64,000 nt of DNA. It comes from CAYRYU01 sp964428355 (GTDB lineage: Bacteria > Muiribacteriota > Ozemobacteria > Ozemobacterales > Ozemobacteraceae). The notes under the pieces are model-generated. The model was not told the origin of the DNA and did no database searches. It was given only the letters and a program-made list of their open reading frames with translations. Shown here piece by piece: positions 8,992 through 17,963 of this stretch. Location: the NCBI GenBank assembly GCA_964428355.1, contig CAYRYU010000002.1, positions 128,159 through 192,158 of the forward strand, read 5' to 3'. The stretch's first letter is position 1. The number at the start of each line of letters is the position of its first letter. Both the position numbers and the translations under genes were made by a program.

Positions 8992-9076
8992 CGGTTTCTC
9001 CAAAGGGAAAGTCGGCTTTGTTCGAACTATCGAGGCTTCGCAGCCTGTTCTTTTCAACCGGTTTAAAGGCGGTCCT

Positions 9077-10180
9077 ATGCCCGGAAATCGAAACGGATTC
9101 CCAACAGAAATGACGATCAAAACAGTGAACTTTGAGCATTGCATCCCCATTCCGCCCGGGTGCCGGGAAAACCGATTCGGACCGGGCGGGCCCCGTCGGG
9201 GCGGAATCCTGTGGCTTATGTTCCTCATGATCCTTGCCGGTGCGGGGGCCTTCATCTATTTCGAACGTTACGGGAGAACCGGGCTTGTAGACCGGAGTAC
9301 CCTGCGGAAGATGGTCAATTGCGAACTGGTAGGTTCTCACAGCGGGTCTGCAATGATCCCGTCCAACGGATCCGATTACCCCTGTTCGGTGCGGCTCGAG
9401 ATAGATACCGACCTCCGGGTGACCAAAGCCGAATGGACGCACATGAATATCAAAGGCGTCCGACAGACCGCGAAATGGGGATTCCCATCCTTCAGCTCAT
9501 TTTCGGAGGACAAACCGGGAAAAGGCCATTACGACATCACCCGGGACGGGGCCATTTTCCGGTTGAAATATGAGGGAACGAGGAACGAGGCTGTGGTGGC
9601 GGCATCCTTCGATTTTCCCTGCGATTCGTACAGGAAGATAACCAGAGAGGTCTGCGACGGGCTTCTGAACCCCGATCCCGAAGTCGACGGGCTCTCGGCG
9701 ATCATCACGGCGATGATCCCGAACTTCGACCAGGCCACCGTCACCCGGGATCTGGGCAGTCTGACCCTGAGCGATTTCCTTCTTCTCCAGAAGGCCGCCG
9801 AAATCGCGAAGCCAGATCCCCGCTTCCAGGCGATGGCTGCGACGGCCAGGGCGGGTTTCGGCTCCCCGAACGACTACGCGCTTGCTGGAGCGATCCTCAG
9901 GAACATCCAGATCCCGGGCAATGTTTCCGTCGATTACCGGAAGGTCGAGATCAACGCATACAACAAGACCTGCAACCCGCGCAGCGACACCACTTTCGGC
10001 CTCAAGAAGGTCGAGCCCTCCAGTTGGCGGGCGAAGGTGGTCTTTCTCAAATCCGGCGGGAAATACCTCGAGATCATGGACCGGAAGCTCGAGGAAACAG
10101 TTCCTGGGCGGGTCCCGGGGAAGAGCCGGCGGGAGTTCCACCCCATCCGGTATCCGCTTTCCGAGTTCACGAAGAAGTAG
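9077..10180 (+). CDS. Membrane-anchored protein of unknown function
   Basis: With the ATG at 9077 the product has 367 residues. A hydrophobic segment at about residues 52-67 (ILWLMFLMILAGAGAFIYF) follows a Gly/Pro/Arg-rich cytoplasmic start. The rest is predicted to be extracytoplasmic and mixed alpha/beta. No family is recognised. The alternative upstream start at 8957 would place translation inside the hairpin after the lipoprotein gene and is unlikely; an internal ATG at 9110 is also possible. The stop lies 16 bp from the stop of the convergent RND gene, with no obvious terminator between them. Confidence 0.6.
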   Translation: MPGNRNGFPTEMTIKTVNFEHCIPIPPGCRENRFGPGGPRRGGILWLMFLMILAGAGAFIYFERYGRTGLVDRSTLRKMVNCELVGSHSGSAMIPSNGSDYPCSVRLEIDTDLRVTKAEWTHMNIKGVRQTAKWGFPSFSSFSEDKPGKGHYDITRDGAIFRLKYEGTRNEAVVAASFDFPCDSYRKITREVCDGLLNPDPEVDGLSAIITAMIPNFDQATVTRDLGSLTLSDFLLLQKAAEIAKPDPRFQAMAATARAGFGSPNDYALAGAILRNIQIPGNVSVDYRKVEINAYNKTCNPRSDTTFGLKKVEPSSWRAKVVFLKSGGKYLEIMDRKLEETVPGRVPGKSRREFHPIRYPLSEFTKK

Positions 10181-10196
10181 GGAAACCGTTCCGCTT

Positions 10197-13100
10197 TCAG
10201 CGGCGGAACTCTTTCGATTCCTCCTCCAGGGCTTCGCGGGAGGCTGTCCAATCGACCAGCCCGAGGTCTTTCACGAAAAGGGCGTAGAGAACGGGAACGA
10301 GCAGCAACGTCACGAGCGTGGCAACAGTCAACCCTCCGATCTGGGCGTAGCAGAGCGGCTCCCAGAGAGGACCACCGTGGGCGGTAAGGGGAAGAAGCGC
10401 GATAAGGGTCGTCCCAACCGTGATCATGACGGGACGAAGGCGTATGATTCCAGCGTCCAGGAGTGCGTCTTCCAGCGTTTCGCCCCGTTCCCGGGCTTCC
10501 TCGATGAAGTCGAACAGGACCACGATATGGCTGATGATGACCCCGACGAGGCTCGCAACCCCAAGGAACGCCATGAACCCGAATGGGGAATCGAGGATGA
10601 AGAGGGCGAGGACGGCTCCCATCATGCCGAATGGGATGGCACAGAAAACGATGACCGGTTTCACAGCATGGGAGAACTGGAACACGAGGGCAAGATATAT
10701 CAGCAAGACGGAAACCAGGAGGACGACGGACAGCTCCCGGAACCCCTTCTCCTGCTTTTCCTGCTCTCCCGCGATCTCGAGGCTGTATCCGAGCGGAAGG
10801 GCGGCCTTGAACTCAGCCAGGGCGGGCTCGAGGTTTTCCAGGACCTGGGACGGGAGGAAACCCCGGCACGGAAAGCAGGAAACCGTGATCGCACGGAACT
10901 GGTTCCGCCGGCAGATCTTCTCGGGTTTCAGCCTCAGCTCGAGATCCGCCACCTGCCCGAGCGGCTGTCTATGGTCGGATGACAGCGAGAACACGTAGAA
11001 ATTCCGAAGATCGGAGAGGTGCGAGGTGCTGTCCATCGAGGACCTTGCCAGGATTGGAATCTCCCGGTCCCCTTCCCGTAGCTTGCCGAGCGGAAAACCG
11101 TTCAGGGCGATCGCCGCCGCGGAAGTGACGTCCAGGTGAGTGATCCCGGAGAGGTTGGCGCGATCGTCGAGGGTTTTCAGGGACAGCGTGAGGTTGGGGG
11201 TTCCCCAGTCGTCACGGACCCGGTCCGAAATCGGACAGGCCTTGAAGATGCTTTTCAAGCGCGCAGACAACCGCCTCAGTTCGCCCAGGTCGGTCCCATA
11301 GATCCTGACGGAGACAGGGTTTCCGACCGGTTCCCCCGTTTCCAGCTGACGAACGTCGAAGACGGCTCCCGGAACCTTCCGGGAGAGCGCATCCTGAATC
11401 AGCGGAACCAGCCGGGCGGTATGCCTCTTGTCCTCGACCTCGATCAGGATCTGTGCGTAGTTCAGCTGGCTGAGCTCCGGCTCGACGGAGAACCAGAACC
11501 GGGGCCCTCCTCCGCCAACGAAAGTGGTCAGATTGGCCAGGACCCCGCGAGAGTGGGACTGGGCACCGGCATCGTGCCTTCCTTCAGGGCCTTCCGCCGG
11601 AAGAGAAGTCCTTCCCCATTCCTCGGCGGTCTCCCTGATCACGAGCTCGGCCTTCCTGGCGATCGCATTGGTGGTGCTCAGGGGGGAATCGTCGGGAAGC
11701 CAGACATCGACATAGCTGAGGTACGAGAGGTCCTTCGGAAAGAACTGGTTCCGAAGTCCGCGAAAAGCCAGAAAGCCCGGGATCATGAGCAGGAAGCCCA
11801 GGGACAGGACAAGCTTCCGCCACCGAACGGCAATCCCCATGACCGCCCCGTAGAACCGGTAGAACCCGGTTTTCCGCATCTCCTCGATCGAAGGCTCGTG
11901 GAAGGGACGAAGCAGGTAGTAGCTGATCAGCGGGACAAAGGTCAGCGAGACCAGGTTCGCCGAGATCAGCGAGCAGGTGATCACCACGGGAAGGCTGTAG
12001 AGGAAGCGGCCGACGTTTCCGCTCAGGAGAAGGAACGGAAGGTACGCCACTATGTTCGTCAGGGTCGCGAAGAACATCGCCGAATTGAGGCGGGTCGGTC
12101 CGAGCCATGAGGCCTTTATCGGGGGGACTCCCCGCCCCAGCAGGCGGTTGATCGAGTCGCCCGCGACCACGGGAACGTCGACCAGGATCCCGAGGGCGAT
12201 GATGAGCGAGACGATCGAGACCTGCTGCAGGTCGATCTTCAGCACGAGCATCATCCCGAAAGTCATCGCCAGCGTCAGGGGGATCGAAACAGCCACAAGG
12301 ACCGCGGTTCGCCAGTCCCAGAACCCGATCCAGGCGGTGAGGACGACGAGTATGATTGCCTCCAGCAGGCTGTCCATGAAAAGCGAGATGCTTTCGCGCA
12401 CCTGCTGGGGTTGATCGGAAGTCCGCTCCAGGATGAGTCCGGGTGGGAGCTGGCGACGCAGGGTCGCGAGAGCCTCGTCGACGGCGGCGCCGAAGTTGCC
12501 GATCTTTTCGCCGGGCCGCATCTGGACCGAAATGGTGATTGCCGGCAGGGTCCGCCAGGTCCCCTTGGGGTCGGGCTTGCAGAGGTGGTTCAGGAACCTC
12601 GGGGGGTCCTGGTACCCCCGGAACTGCTCGAAAACGTCCCGCGAGTAAAGCGGGGTTCCGGAGCTTCCCACGCCGATGATGAGGTTTTCGATCTCGTCCG
12701 CCGTGCGGAAGGCACCGGTTCCCTCGATCAGGATGTTCCGGTCGTCCGCGTTCAACATTCCGCCCGCCTGAAGCCGGTTTCTTGCCTCGAAGATGCGGGG
12801 GAGGTCGGCGGGCTTGATCCCCTGAGCGGCAAGCCGCTCCTGTTTGAAGATCAGGTAGATCTCCTCCTGAAGCACCCCGACCCGGTTCACCTTGGAAACC
12901 TGGGGAAGGGTTTTCAGGGATTTCTCGATGAACTCCGTCATCCGGTCGAGCTGCCGATAGGAATACTTCGGGCCCGCGACGGACGCGAGTTTCTGCCGCG
13001 TGGTGGCCGGGTCACGGATGATTACCGGGTCCCAGGCCTCGAGAGAGATCTCCGGCAGGCGGAGTTCGTCCCGGAGAAAGCTCCGGACTATCTCGTGGAT

Positions 13101-13844
13101 TTTTTCATCGGAAATCCCGACCGGGAAATCCGCCCCGACCATGCCCGCGATCTCGAAAAGGCGCACGTCTTCGATGCCGCCCTCCCGCCGGAGGAAGTCG
13201 GAAAACATGCTGAGCGGCCTGTCAACGAACTTCCGGACGGGAAAATGCGGGAAGCAGAGGACGGCGGTGGCGCGCGTTCCAGAGGCGGTCCCCGATCTCC
13301 GGGCAAGGATCTCCTTGCGGAGCAGCATCGAACGCACCCCGATCTCGTTCTGGTCAACGAGTGGGGAAGCGACCGTCAGCATCAGGGCGGAGGTGTCGCC
13401 GAAATCCTTGATGAACCTGATGGGACCCGCCCCCGCCGGAAGATCGACCGAGTTCAGCTTCAGTGCGATGTCGTCGAACTCCTTGGCGGTCTCCCCAAGG
13501 CGTGGATCCATCTGCACGAAAACCACCGAAAGGTGGGTCCGCGAAATGGACCTGACGGTTTCCACCCAGGAGTTCTCGGCGACCCGCGTCTCAATCCTCT
13601 TGGTGACGAGCTGTTCGATCTTCTCCGCGGACGCCCCCGGCCAGGTGGTTACCGCCACCGCCGTCCGGACAGGGATGTCAGGGTCCTTTCGCTGCGCCAT
13701 GCCGTTGTATCCGAAGACACCCCAGATCATGACCGTTACGAGAAGCACCCAGGCGACGTGACGGGACCGCACGAAGAATCTCGGCAGGATCGATGCCGGG
13801 GACGAAATCTCCTGCTCCGAGGTCCGATGGGTTTCAGCATTCAT
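10197..13844 (-). CDS. RND-family efflux transporter, inner-membrane permease
   Basis: The 1215-residue product is an AcrB/HAE-type proton-driven pump. It has TM1 near the start (HVAWVLLVTVMIWGVFGYNGMAQRKDPDIP), a first periplasmic loop, a block of TM helices around 530-660, a second large loop and a C-terminal TM block. It is about 150-200 residues longer than AcrB, mainly in the loops. In TM4 the AcrB proton-relay pair Asp-Asp is Asp-Val here (GILVDVPVV, about residue 554), so proton coupling may differ. It is the last gene of a tetR-tolC-adaptor-RND operon, starting 9 bp after the adaptor stop. The ATG at 13844 has GAGG 7 nt upstream, better than the TTG two codons earlier. Confidence 0.92.
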   Translation of the reverse strand: MNAETHRTSEQEISSPASILPRFFVRSRHVAWVLLVTVMIWGVFGYNGMAQRKDPDIPVRTAVAVTTWPGASAEKIEQLVTKRIETRVAENSWVETVRSISRTHLSVVFVQMDPRLGETAKEFDDIALKLNSVDLPAGAGPIRFIKDFGDTSALMLTVASPLVDQNEIGVRSMLLRKEILARRSGTASGTRATAVLCFPHFPVRKFVDRPLSMFSDFLRREGGIEDVRLFEIAGMVGADFPVGISDEKIHEIVRSFLRDELRLPEISLEAWDPVIIRDPATTRQKLASVAGPKYSYRQLDRMTEFIEKSLKTLPQVSKVNRVGVLQEEIYLIFKQERLAAQGIKPADLPRIFEARNRLQAGGMLNADDRNILIEGTGAFRTADEIENLIIGVGSSGTPLYSRDVFEQFRGYQDPPRFLNHLCKPDPKGTWRTLPAITISVQMRPGEKIGNFGAAVDEALATLRRQLPPGLILERTSDQPQQVRESISLFMDSLLEAIILVVLTAWIGFWDWRTAVLVAVSIPLTLAMTFGMMLVLKIDLQQVSIVSLIIALGILVDVPVVAGDSINRLLGRGVPPIKASWLGPTRLNSAMFFATLTNIVAYLPFLLLSGNVGRFLYSLPVVITCSLISANLVSLTFVPLISYYLLRPFHEPSIEEMRKTGFYRFYGAVMGIAVRWRKLVLSLGFLLMIPGFLAFRGLRNQFFPKDLSYLSYVDVWLPDDSPLSTTNAIARKAELVIRETAEEWGRTSLPAEGPEGRHDAGAQSHSRGVLANLTTFVGGGGPRFWFSVEPELSQLNYAQILIEVEDKRHTARLVPLIQDALSRKVPGAVFDVRQLETGEPVGNPVSVRIYGTDLGELRRLSARLKSIFKACPISDRVRDDWGTPNLTLSLKTLDDRANLSGITHLDVTSAAAIALNGFPLGKLREGDREIPILARSSMDSTSHLSDLRNFYVFSLSSDHRQPLGQVADLELRLKPEKICRRNQFRAITVSCFPCRGFLPSQVLENLEPALAEFKAALPLGYSLEIAGEQEKQEKGFRELSVVLLVSVLLIYLALVFQFSHAVKPVIVFCAIPFGMMGAVLALFILDSPFGFMAFLGVASLVGVIISHIVVLFDFIEEARERGETLEDALLDAGIIRLRPVMITVGTTLIALLPLTAHGGPLWEPLCYAQIGGLTVATLVTLLLVPVLYALFVKDLGLVDWTASREALEEESKEFRR

Positions 13845-13853
13845 GGGCAAACC

Positions 13854-15122
13854 TCAAAACGAGTCTTTCACGATATGGATCGGATCCCCATCCTGGAGGA
13901 AAGCGGCACCGGAAAGGACGACCCTCTCTCCCGGGGAAATGCCGGATTCCACGCTGATCGTGTTCCCGACAGGCTTTCCGAGCTTGATTTCGCGACGCCT
14001 CGCGACGGTCTTCCCTTCCCGGCCCTCGGCAAGGAACACCGCGAACCCTTCCCCTCCCTCTCCTTCTCCATCGCCCGACTGGACTATCGCCTCCAACGGG
14101 ATCAGGCACTTCCCTCCTTCCGGATCGTCGTCCAGATCGATCCGGCCGACCATTCCGGGCTTCAGTTCGCCTTCGGGGTTGGGGATGGTCAGTTCGACAT
14201 CGAACAGCCGGGTTTTCGGGTCGGCGGCAAGAGCGACCTTGGAAACAGTTCCCGCGAAACTCCTGCCGGGCCGGAAATCGAGGGAGGCTGCCAGCCTGGC
14301 CCCGGGCGGGGCTTTGGGAAGGAAGCGGTCCGGGAGCGAGAAACGCAGCTTGACCGGATCCAGCCTGGCCACGACGAAAGCCACTGTCCCGGGCCCCACG
14401 AGGCCGCCCGGCTCGATCATCCTCGCGACGACGAAACCGTCGAGGGGTGCCCGGACGGCGGTGTCTCCGGTCACCGAGCTGATTTCCCGGACGATCCCCT
14501 CCGCCCCGCGGATCCTCGCCTCGATACCCCGCGCCATCGCCCTGGCAGCCGCGAGTGCCTCGTCCGCGTTACGGCTGCGTGTACGGGCAGTGTCGTACTC
14601 GACGCGGGTGATGCTCTCGGATGCGAAAAGCCGCTTTGCCCGTTCGAACTCGTCCCGGGCCTGCTCGGCGGAGTTTTTCGCCGCGCTCACCTGTGCCTCG
14701 CTGGAAAGGAGCCCGGAACGGGCTTCCTGCACACCTGCCATCGCCCGTCCGACCTGGGACCGGTATTCCCGGTCCTCGACCTGGGCAAGGACGGTTCCGG
14801 AAGCGACCCGGTCGCCGGCCTGGACGAAACGGTCAGTTCCGTCGTTACCCCTGATCCGGAGGATGTCCTTGACGTAGCCCCCGGTCCGGAATGCCACGAA
14901 GACCGTTGCTCCGGGTTCGATCGTCCCCATGTATCTCAAGGCCGTGGCCTCCTTCCTGTCGGAGACCTCGCCGATCGTCACCGGGAGCGGGTACCTTTCC
15001 GGAACCGGAGGGGTTCCGCCGCAACCCGGCAGAAGGGAAAGTGAAAGGCAGAATGCGAGCATGATCCGGTGGAGCTTGATCGGGTGGAGCTTGATCTGGT
15101 GGGGCATTTTCGCGTTCTTCAT
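13854..15122 (-). CDS. RND efflux periplasmic adaptor (membrane-fusion lipoprotein)
   Basis: The 422-residue product links the RND pump to the TolC-type channel. A lipoprotein signal (LSLSLLPGC) anchors it to the inner membrane. Then come a lipoyl-like half (PGATVFVAFRTGGYVKDI), an alpha-helical hairpin (about residues 110-210, Ala/Arg/Glu-rich), the second lipoyl half (APLDGFVVARMIEPGGLV) and the beta-barrel region (KLRFSLPDRFLPKAPPGA). Its ATG overlaps the stop of the tolC-like gene in an ATGA, implying translational coupling. The N terminus holds three short repeats coding IKLHP-like residues (see 15062-15106). Confidence 0.9.
   Translation of the reverse strand: MKNAKMPHQIKLHPIKLHRIMLAFCLSLSLLPGCGGTPPVPERYPLPVTIGEVSDRKEATALRYMGTIEPGATVFVAFRTGGYVKDILRIRGNDGTDRFVQAGDRVASGTVLAQVEDREYRSQVGRAMAGVQEARSGLLSSEAQVSAAKNSAEQARDEFERAKRLFASESITRVEYDTARTRSRNADEALAAARAMARGIEARIRGAEGIVREISSVTGDTAVRAPLDGFVVARMIEPGGLVGPGTVAFVVARLDPVKLRFSLPDRFLPKAPPGARLAASLDFRPGRSFAGTVSKVALAADPKTRLFDVELTIPNPEGELKPGMVGRIDLDDDPEGGKCLIPLEAIVQSGDGEGEGGEGFAVFLAEGREGKTVARRREIKLGKPVGNTISVESGISPGERVVLSGAAFLQDGDPIHIVKDSF
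15062..15106 (-). repeat. Three tandem 15-bp repeats at the 5' end of the adaptor gene
   Basis: The unit TGATC(C/G/T)GGTGGAGCT occurs three times in tandem on the plus strand, coding HQIKLHPIKLHRI before the signal peptide. Because the unit is 15 bp, copy-number changes keep the frame and would only lengthen or shorten the positively charged n-region. Confidence 0.6.
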
Positions 15123-16489
15123 TCTTCGACTCCGGCGGCTTTCTCGAACTCGGCCCGTGCGATCCATACATCGAGACAGGCCTGGCTCATCTGGAAATCC
15201 GCCTCCGCGAGCTGAGCCTCGACTTCAAGGAGGTCCTTGGGAAGAACCGTTCTTTCCTGGAGGCGGTTCCTGAAAACCCGCGCCTGCTCGCTCGCCCAAG
15301 AACATTTTTCCCGGGCAGCCTTCAGCGCGGACAGCGTTTCACGACAGCGACGCCCGGCGGCACGAACGGCTTCGTGCAGGGTTCTTTCCACCTCGTCGGA
15401 GGCGATCCTGGCTTGTTCCCTGGCCAGTCTCGCGGATTCCAGATCATGCTTCCGCCTTCCCCAATCGAAGGGGTACCAGGAAACGAGAAGCTCGGCGGAG
15501 GAAAGGCTTTTCGGAATGTAGTCCGCGGCCTTGTGCGCCTGGAGACGGTTCACGGAAAATATGATCTGGGGCTTGAACTCGCTCCTCTTCAATTTCTCAT
15601 CGAAACGGGCAAGATTTTCCTGGAGCTCGCTCCTCCTGAAGACAGGGTGGTCCCTCGGGTCGAACTCCGGGGAGGTTTCCCCGGAACCGGGTTCCGTCAA
15701 TGGCTCGGGAAGGGAAGCCAACAAAACAGGTGCCTCGGGCGGGTTCCCGCACACCCGGTTGAGCGTCTCCCCCAGGGAGATCCGTTTCAGGCGGAGCGCC
15801 TCTTCCCTGGCTTCGGTCTGGGCAAGTCTCGCTTCAACGTTCAACAGATCGGCCTTCTGGGCATATCCCTCCCCGACCAGCCTCTCGAGGTTTTTCGAAA
15901 GTTCGCGGAAAAGAACGGTTGCGGCGGAGTTGGCCCTTCTGGCGTTCTCGACCGCAAGAATCGAGCAGAAGAGCTTCTTGGTCTCGCAAAGAACATCGAG
16001 CAGCACCTGGCGCTCCGTCTGGACCGTGATCTCTCTTGCCGTTTCCGCCATCCGGACCCCGGTGCGGATATCGGACAGCTGGGTTATCGGTTGGACGATG
16101 TTTACCAGGGAGTAGACCGAATCGCGCTTTTCCCCGACCAGAGTCATCGGGGCGGGAGGAAAAACGCCCAGCATCGGAAGCCGGCCCAGGAGCCCCTTTT
16201 CGATATGGACCTTGGGATCCTCGAGTTGGTGGGCTCCGAGAAGGTAGGTCCCGACCCTGGGGTTCAGCCTGGTCCGGGCCGAGGAGACCTGCTCGCCCGC
16301 CCGCAGTGCCTGGAGATGCACCTGTTTGAGGGAGCTGCAGTTCCTTCGCGCCAATTCCATTACTTCAGCAAGATCCGTTGGTTGCGGAACCGGGGGCTCA
16401 TCGCGCGTCTGGCATCCCGATGGGCGGGAAACCGACAGGAACACGGCCATGACGAGGAAGGCCGACCGGAGGGAAGCGCACCTCCTCAT
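15119..16489 (-). CDS. TolC-family outer-membrane efflux channel
   Basis: The 456-residue product has a signal peptide ending near SRPSGC and the long alpha-helical pattern of OEP/TolC proteins: two structurally similar halves, each with Leu/Ala/Glu-rich helices (LARRNCSSLKQVHLQAL; LAEADFQMSQACLDVW). Residue C27 in SRPSGC could be lipidated, as in OprM-like members. GGAGG 8 nt before ATG supports this start. The start codon shares one base with the stop of the upstream tetR gene, so translation of the efflux operon is coupled to the regulator. Confidence 0.88.
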   Translation of the reverse strand: MRRCASLRSAFLVMAVFLSVSRPSGCQTRDEPPVPQPTDLAEVMELARRNCSSLKQVHLQALRAGEQVSSARTRLNPRVGTYLLGAHQLEDPKVHIEKGLLGRLPMLGVFPPAPMTLVGEKRDSVYSLVNIVQPITQLSDIRTGVRMAETAREITVQTERQVLLDVLCETKKLFCSILAVENARRANSAATVLFRELSKNLERLVGEGYAQKADLLNVEARLAQTEAREEALRLKRISLGETLNRVCGNPPEAPVLLASLPEPLTEPGSGETSPEFDPRDHPVFRRSELQENLARFDEKLKRSEFKPQIIFSVNRLQAHKAADYIPKSLSSAELLVSWYPFDWGRRKHDLESARLAREQARIASDEVERTLHEAVRAAGRRCRETLSALKAAREKCSWASEQARVFRNRLQERTVLPKDLLEVEAQLAEADFQMSQACLDVWIARAEFEKAAGVEE

Positions 16490-17190
16490 TACCGGCACCT
16501 CCGTCGGGCAAGGGGTTTCTTAGCTTCCGGCGGGAAGGAGAGAGTCTGGGAAACGATCCTCAACATGCCCTCCAGACCGGGGTCGTAACACGTCCCGAAG
16601 ATACCCGATTCGAGGGACTTGAAGAAGATCGAGAAGACCGCCAGAGCCAGATCGCCGGCAGGAAAACCCGGGATTTCGCCCTGGGCGACCCCATCCCTGA
16701 TGAGGTCTTCGAGCGTGGCGATGAACCGTCCTATCACCACCTCCACTCTGCCGATCACGTCGAGCTGAACGGGAGACGCGTATCCCAGGCTGAACAACAG
16801 CCGCGTCAGGACCGGATCCTGGACCGAAGCGAGGTATCCCTGCCTCACGAGCTCGATGAGCTGCATTTTCGCAGAAACCCGCGCCGGAACGGCCTGCTGG
16901 AGGACCCGCGCATAGCGGGCCAGGGACTTGTCGACGAGAGCGAGGAACAGTGCCTCCTTGTTCTCGAAATAGTAGTAAAGGACGGGTTGGGTGGCCCCCG
17001 CCGCCTTCACTATCTCGCTGACACTGGTCTCCGAATATCCCTTCCGGGAGAAGAGCTCGAGCGCGCAATCCAGAAGGAGATCCTTCATGGGGGGAACATC
17101 GGGCGAAACCTGATCGCTCCCTCCATCGCCACTTTTCCTCCTGTGCTTGTTGGCCTGCTTCGATTCACCCCTTGCGGATCTCGTGTCCAT
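16489..17190 (-). CDS. TetR-family repressor of the efflux operon
   Basis: The 233-residue protein has a TetR N-terminal helix-turn-helix at about residues 36-82 (ILLDCALELFSRKGY then TSVSEIVKAAGATQPVLYYYFENKEALF). The preceding 35 residues are basic and low-complexity, an extension not usual for the family. The C-terminal half is the variable ligand-binding dimer domain. It is the first gene of the operon, and a 16-bp palindrome overlaps its own -10 box, so autoregulation together with the pump genes is expected. GGAGGCGAT before ATG supports the start. Confidence 0.92.
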   Translation of the reverse strand: MDTRSARGESKQANKHRRKSGDGGSDQVSPDVPPMKDLLLDCALELFSRKGYSETSVSEIVKAAGATQPVLYYYFENKEALFLALVDKSLARYARVLQQAVPARVSAKMQLIELVRQGYLASVQDPVLTRLLFSLGYASPVQLDVIGRVEVVIGRFIATLEDLIRDGVAQGEIPGFPAGDLALAVFSIFFKSLESGIFGTCYDPGLEGMLRIVSQTLSFPPEAKKPLARRRCR

Positions 17191-17224
17191 ATCGCCTCCA
17201 TGACCTACCTATCGGTAAATAGCT

Positions 17225-17265
17225 TACTTACCAGTAAGTATATTTGTTTGGCCGTTCTTTGTCAA
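17225..17265 (-). promoter_or_regulatory. Promoter of the tetR-efflux operon with overlapping operator
   Basis: On the minus strand TTGACA (17265-17260) and TATACT (17242-17237) are separated by exactly 17 bp, a near-consensus sigma-70 promoter. The perfect 16-bp palindrome TACTTACCAGTAAGTA (17225-17240) covers the end of the -10 box. A weaker related sequence (CTATCGGTAAATAG, about 17209-17222) lies just downstream. This is the usual geometry of a TetR operator that blocks RNA polymerase. Confidence 0.75.
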
Positions 17266-17333
17266 CTTGGCAGAACGTGGGAAAAGATTTAAGATGGGAG
17301 CCGGAACGACTTCAACCACGGAGGAACACGAGA

Positions 17334-17963
17334 ATGGCTCCCGCAAAGACGCCGAAAAGTTTCGACGAACTGGTCAGGGCGCGCCGAAGCATCCGCAGGT
17401 TCAAAGGTGACCCTGTCGATCCCGAAGCCGTTCGTGAGGTGATGGACACAGCTAGGTTCTCCCCTTCCCCCACTAACAGGCAGTGCGTCAGGTTTGTCGG
17501 GGTTTCGGACAAGATACTTCTCCAGGCCGTCCGGCAGGAGGTTCTGAAAAAGAGCGACGAGATAGCCCGCAACCTGGAGGGTGAGGCTGCGAACGCATTC
17601 CATGAGTATTCCAGGTGGTTCGCCTTTTTCGACCAGGCCCCCTTGACCGTTTTCGGCCAATACCGGGTTTTCGCCTCACGCCTTCCCGGGGAGAAGAAGA
17701 CCGCCGGGCGGCTGGAAGGCCTTGCCGAGGTCCAGGCTTTCGGAGGTGCGGTCCATGCCCTTCTCCTCGCTTTCTTCGAACGCGGGCTGGCCTCCTGTTG
17801 GATGAGCGGACCTCTCATCGCCCAGGAATCGATCGAGAACCTTCTCCGGATTGAGCGCCCGTGGCGGCTTGGAGCGGTCATCCCGATCGGATTTCCCGAA
17901 CAGACCCCGCCCGTCCCGAGGAAACCCGATCTCGAATCATACTTTTCCTGGTTTCCTGGTTGA
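17334..17963 (+). CDS. Nitroreductase-family flavoprotein
   Basis: The 209-residue product shows the family start SFDELVRARRSIRRFKGDPVDPEAVREVMDTARFSPSPTNRQ, where the RRSIRRF arginines contact FMN phosphate, and the later EAVHALLLAFFERGLASCWMSG and AVIPIGFP blocks. These proteins use FMN to reduce nitro, quinone or other substrates with NAD(P)H, or act as dehalogenases or oxidases; the substrate cannot be told. It is divergent from the tetR operon. ATG is 10 nt after GGAGG. The stop overlaps the possible TTG start of the next gene (TTGA). Confidence 0.85.
   Translation: MAPAKTPKSFDELVRARRSIRRFKGDPVDPEAVREVMDTARFSPSPTNRQCVRFVGVSDKILLQAVRQEVLKKSDEIARNLEGEAANAFHEYSRWFAFFDQAPLTVFGQYRVFASRLPGEKKTAGRLEGLAEVQAFGGAVHALLLAFFERGLASCWMSGPLIAQESIENLLRIERPWRLGAVIPIGFPEQTPPVPRKPDLESYFSWFPG

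Noticed and set aside
12411..15044. An 877-codon open frame on the plus strand opposite the RND and adaptor genes
   Set aside because: Antisense to two genes with clear family motifs; its protein is Arg/Gly/Asp/Pro-rich with no domain, as expected from a GC-rich shadow frame.
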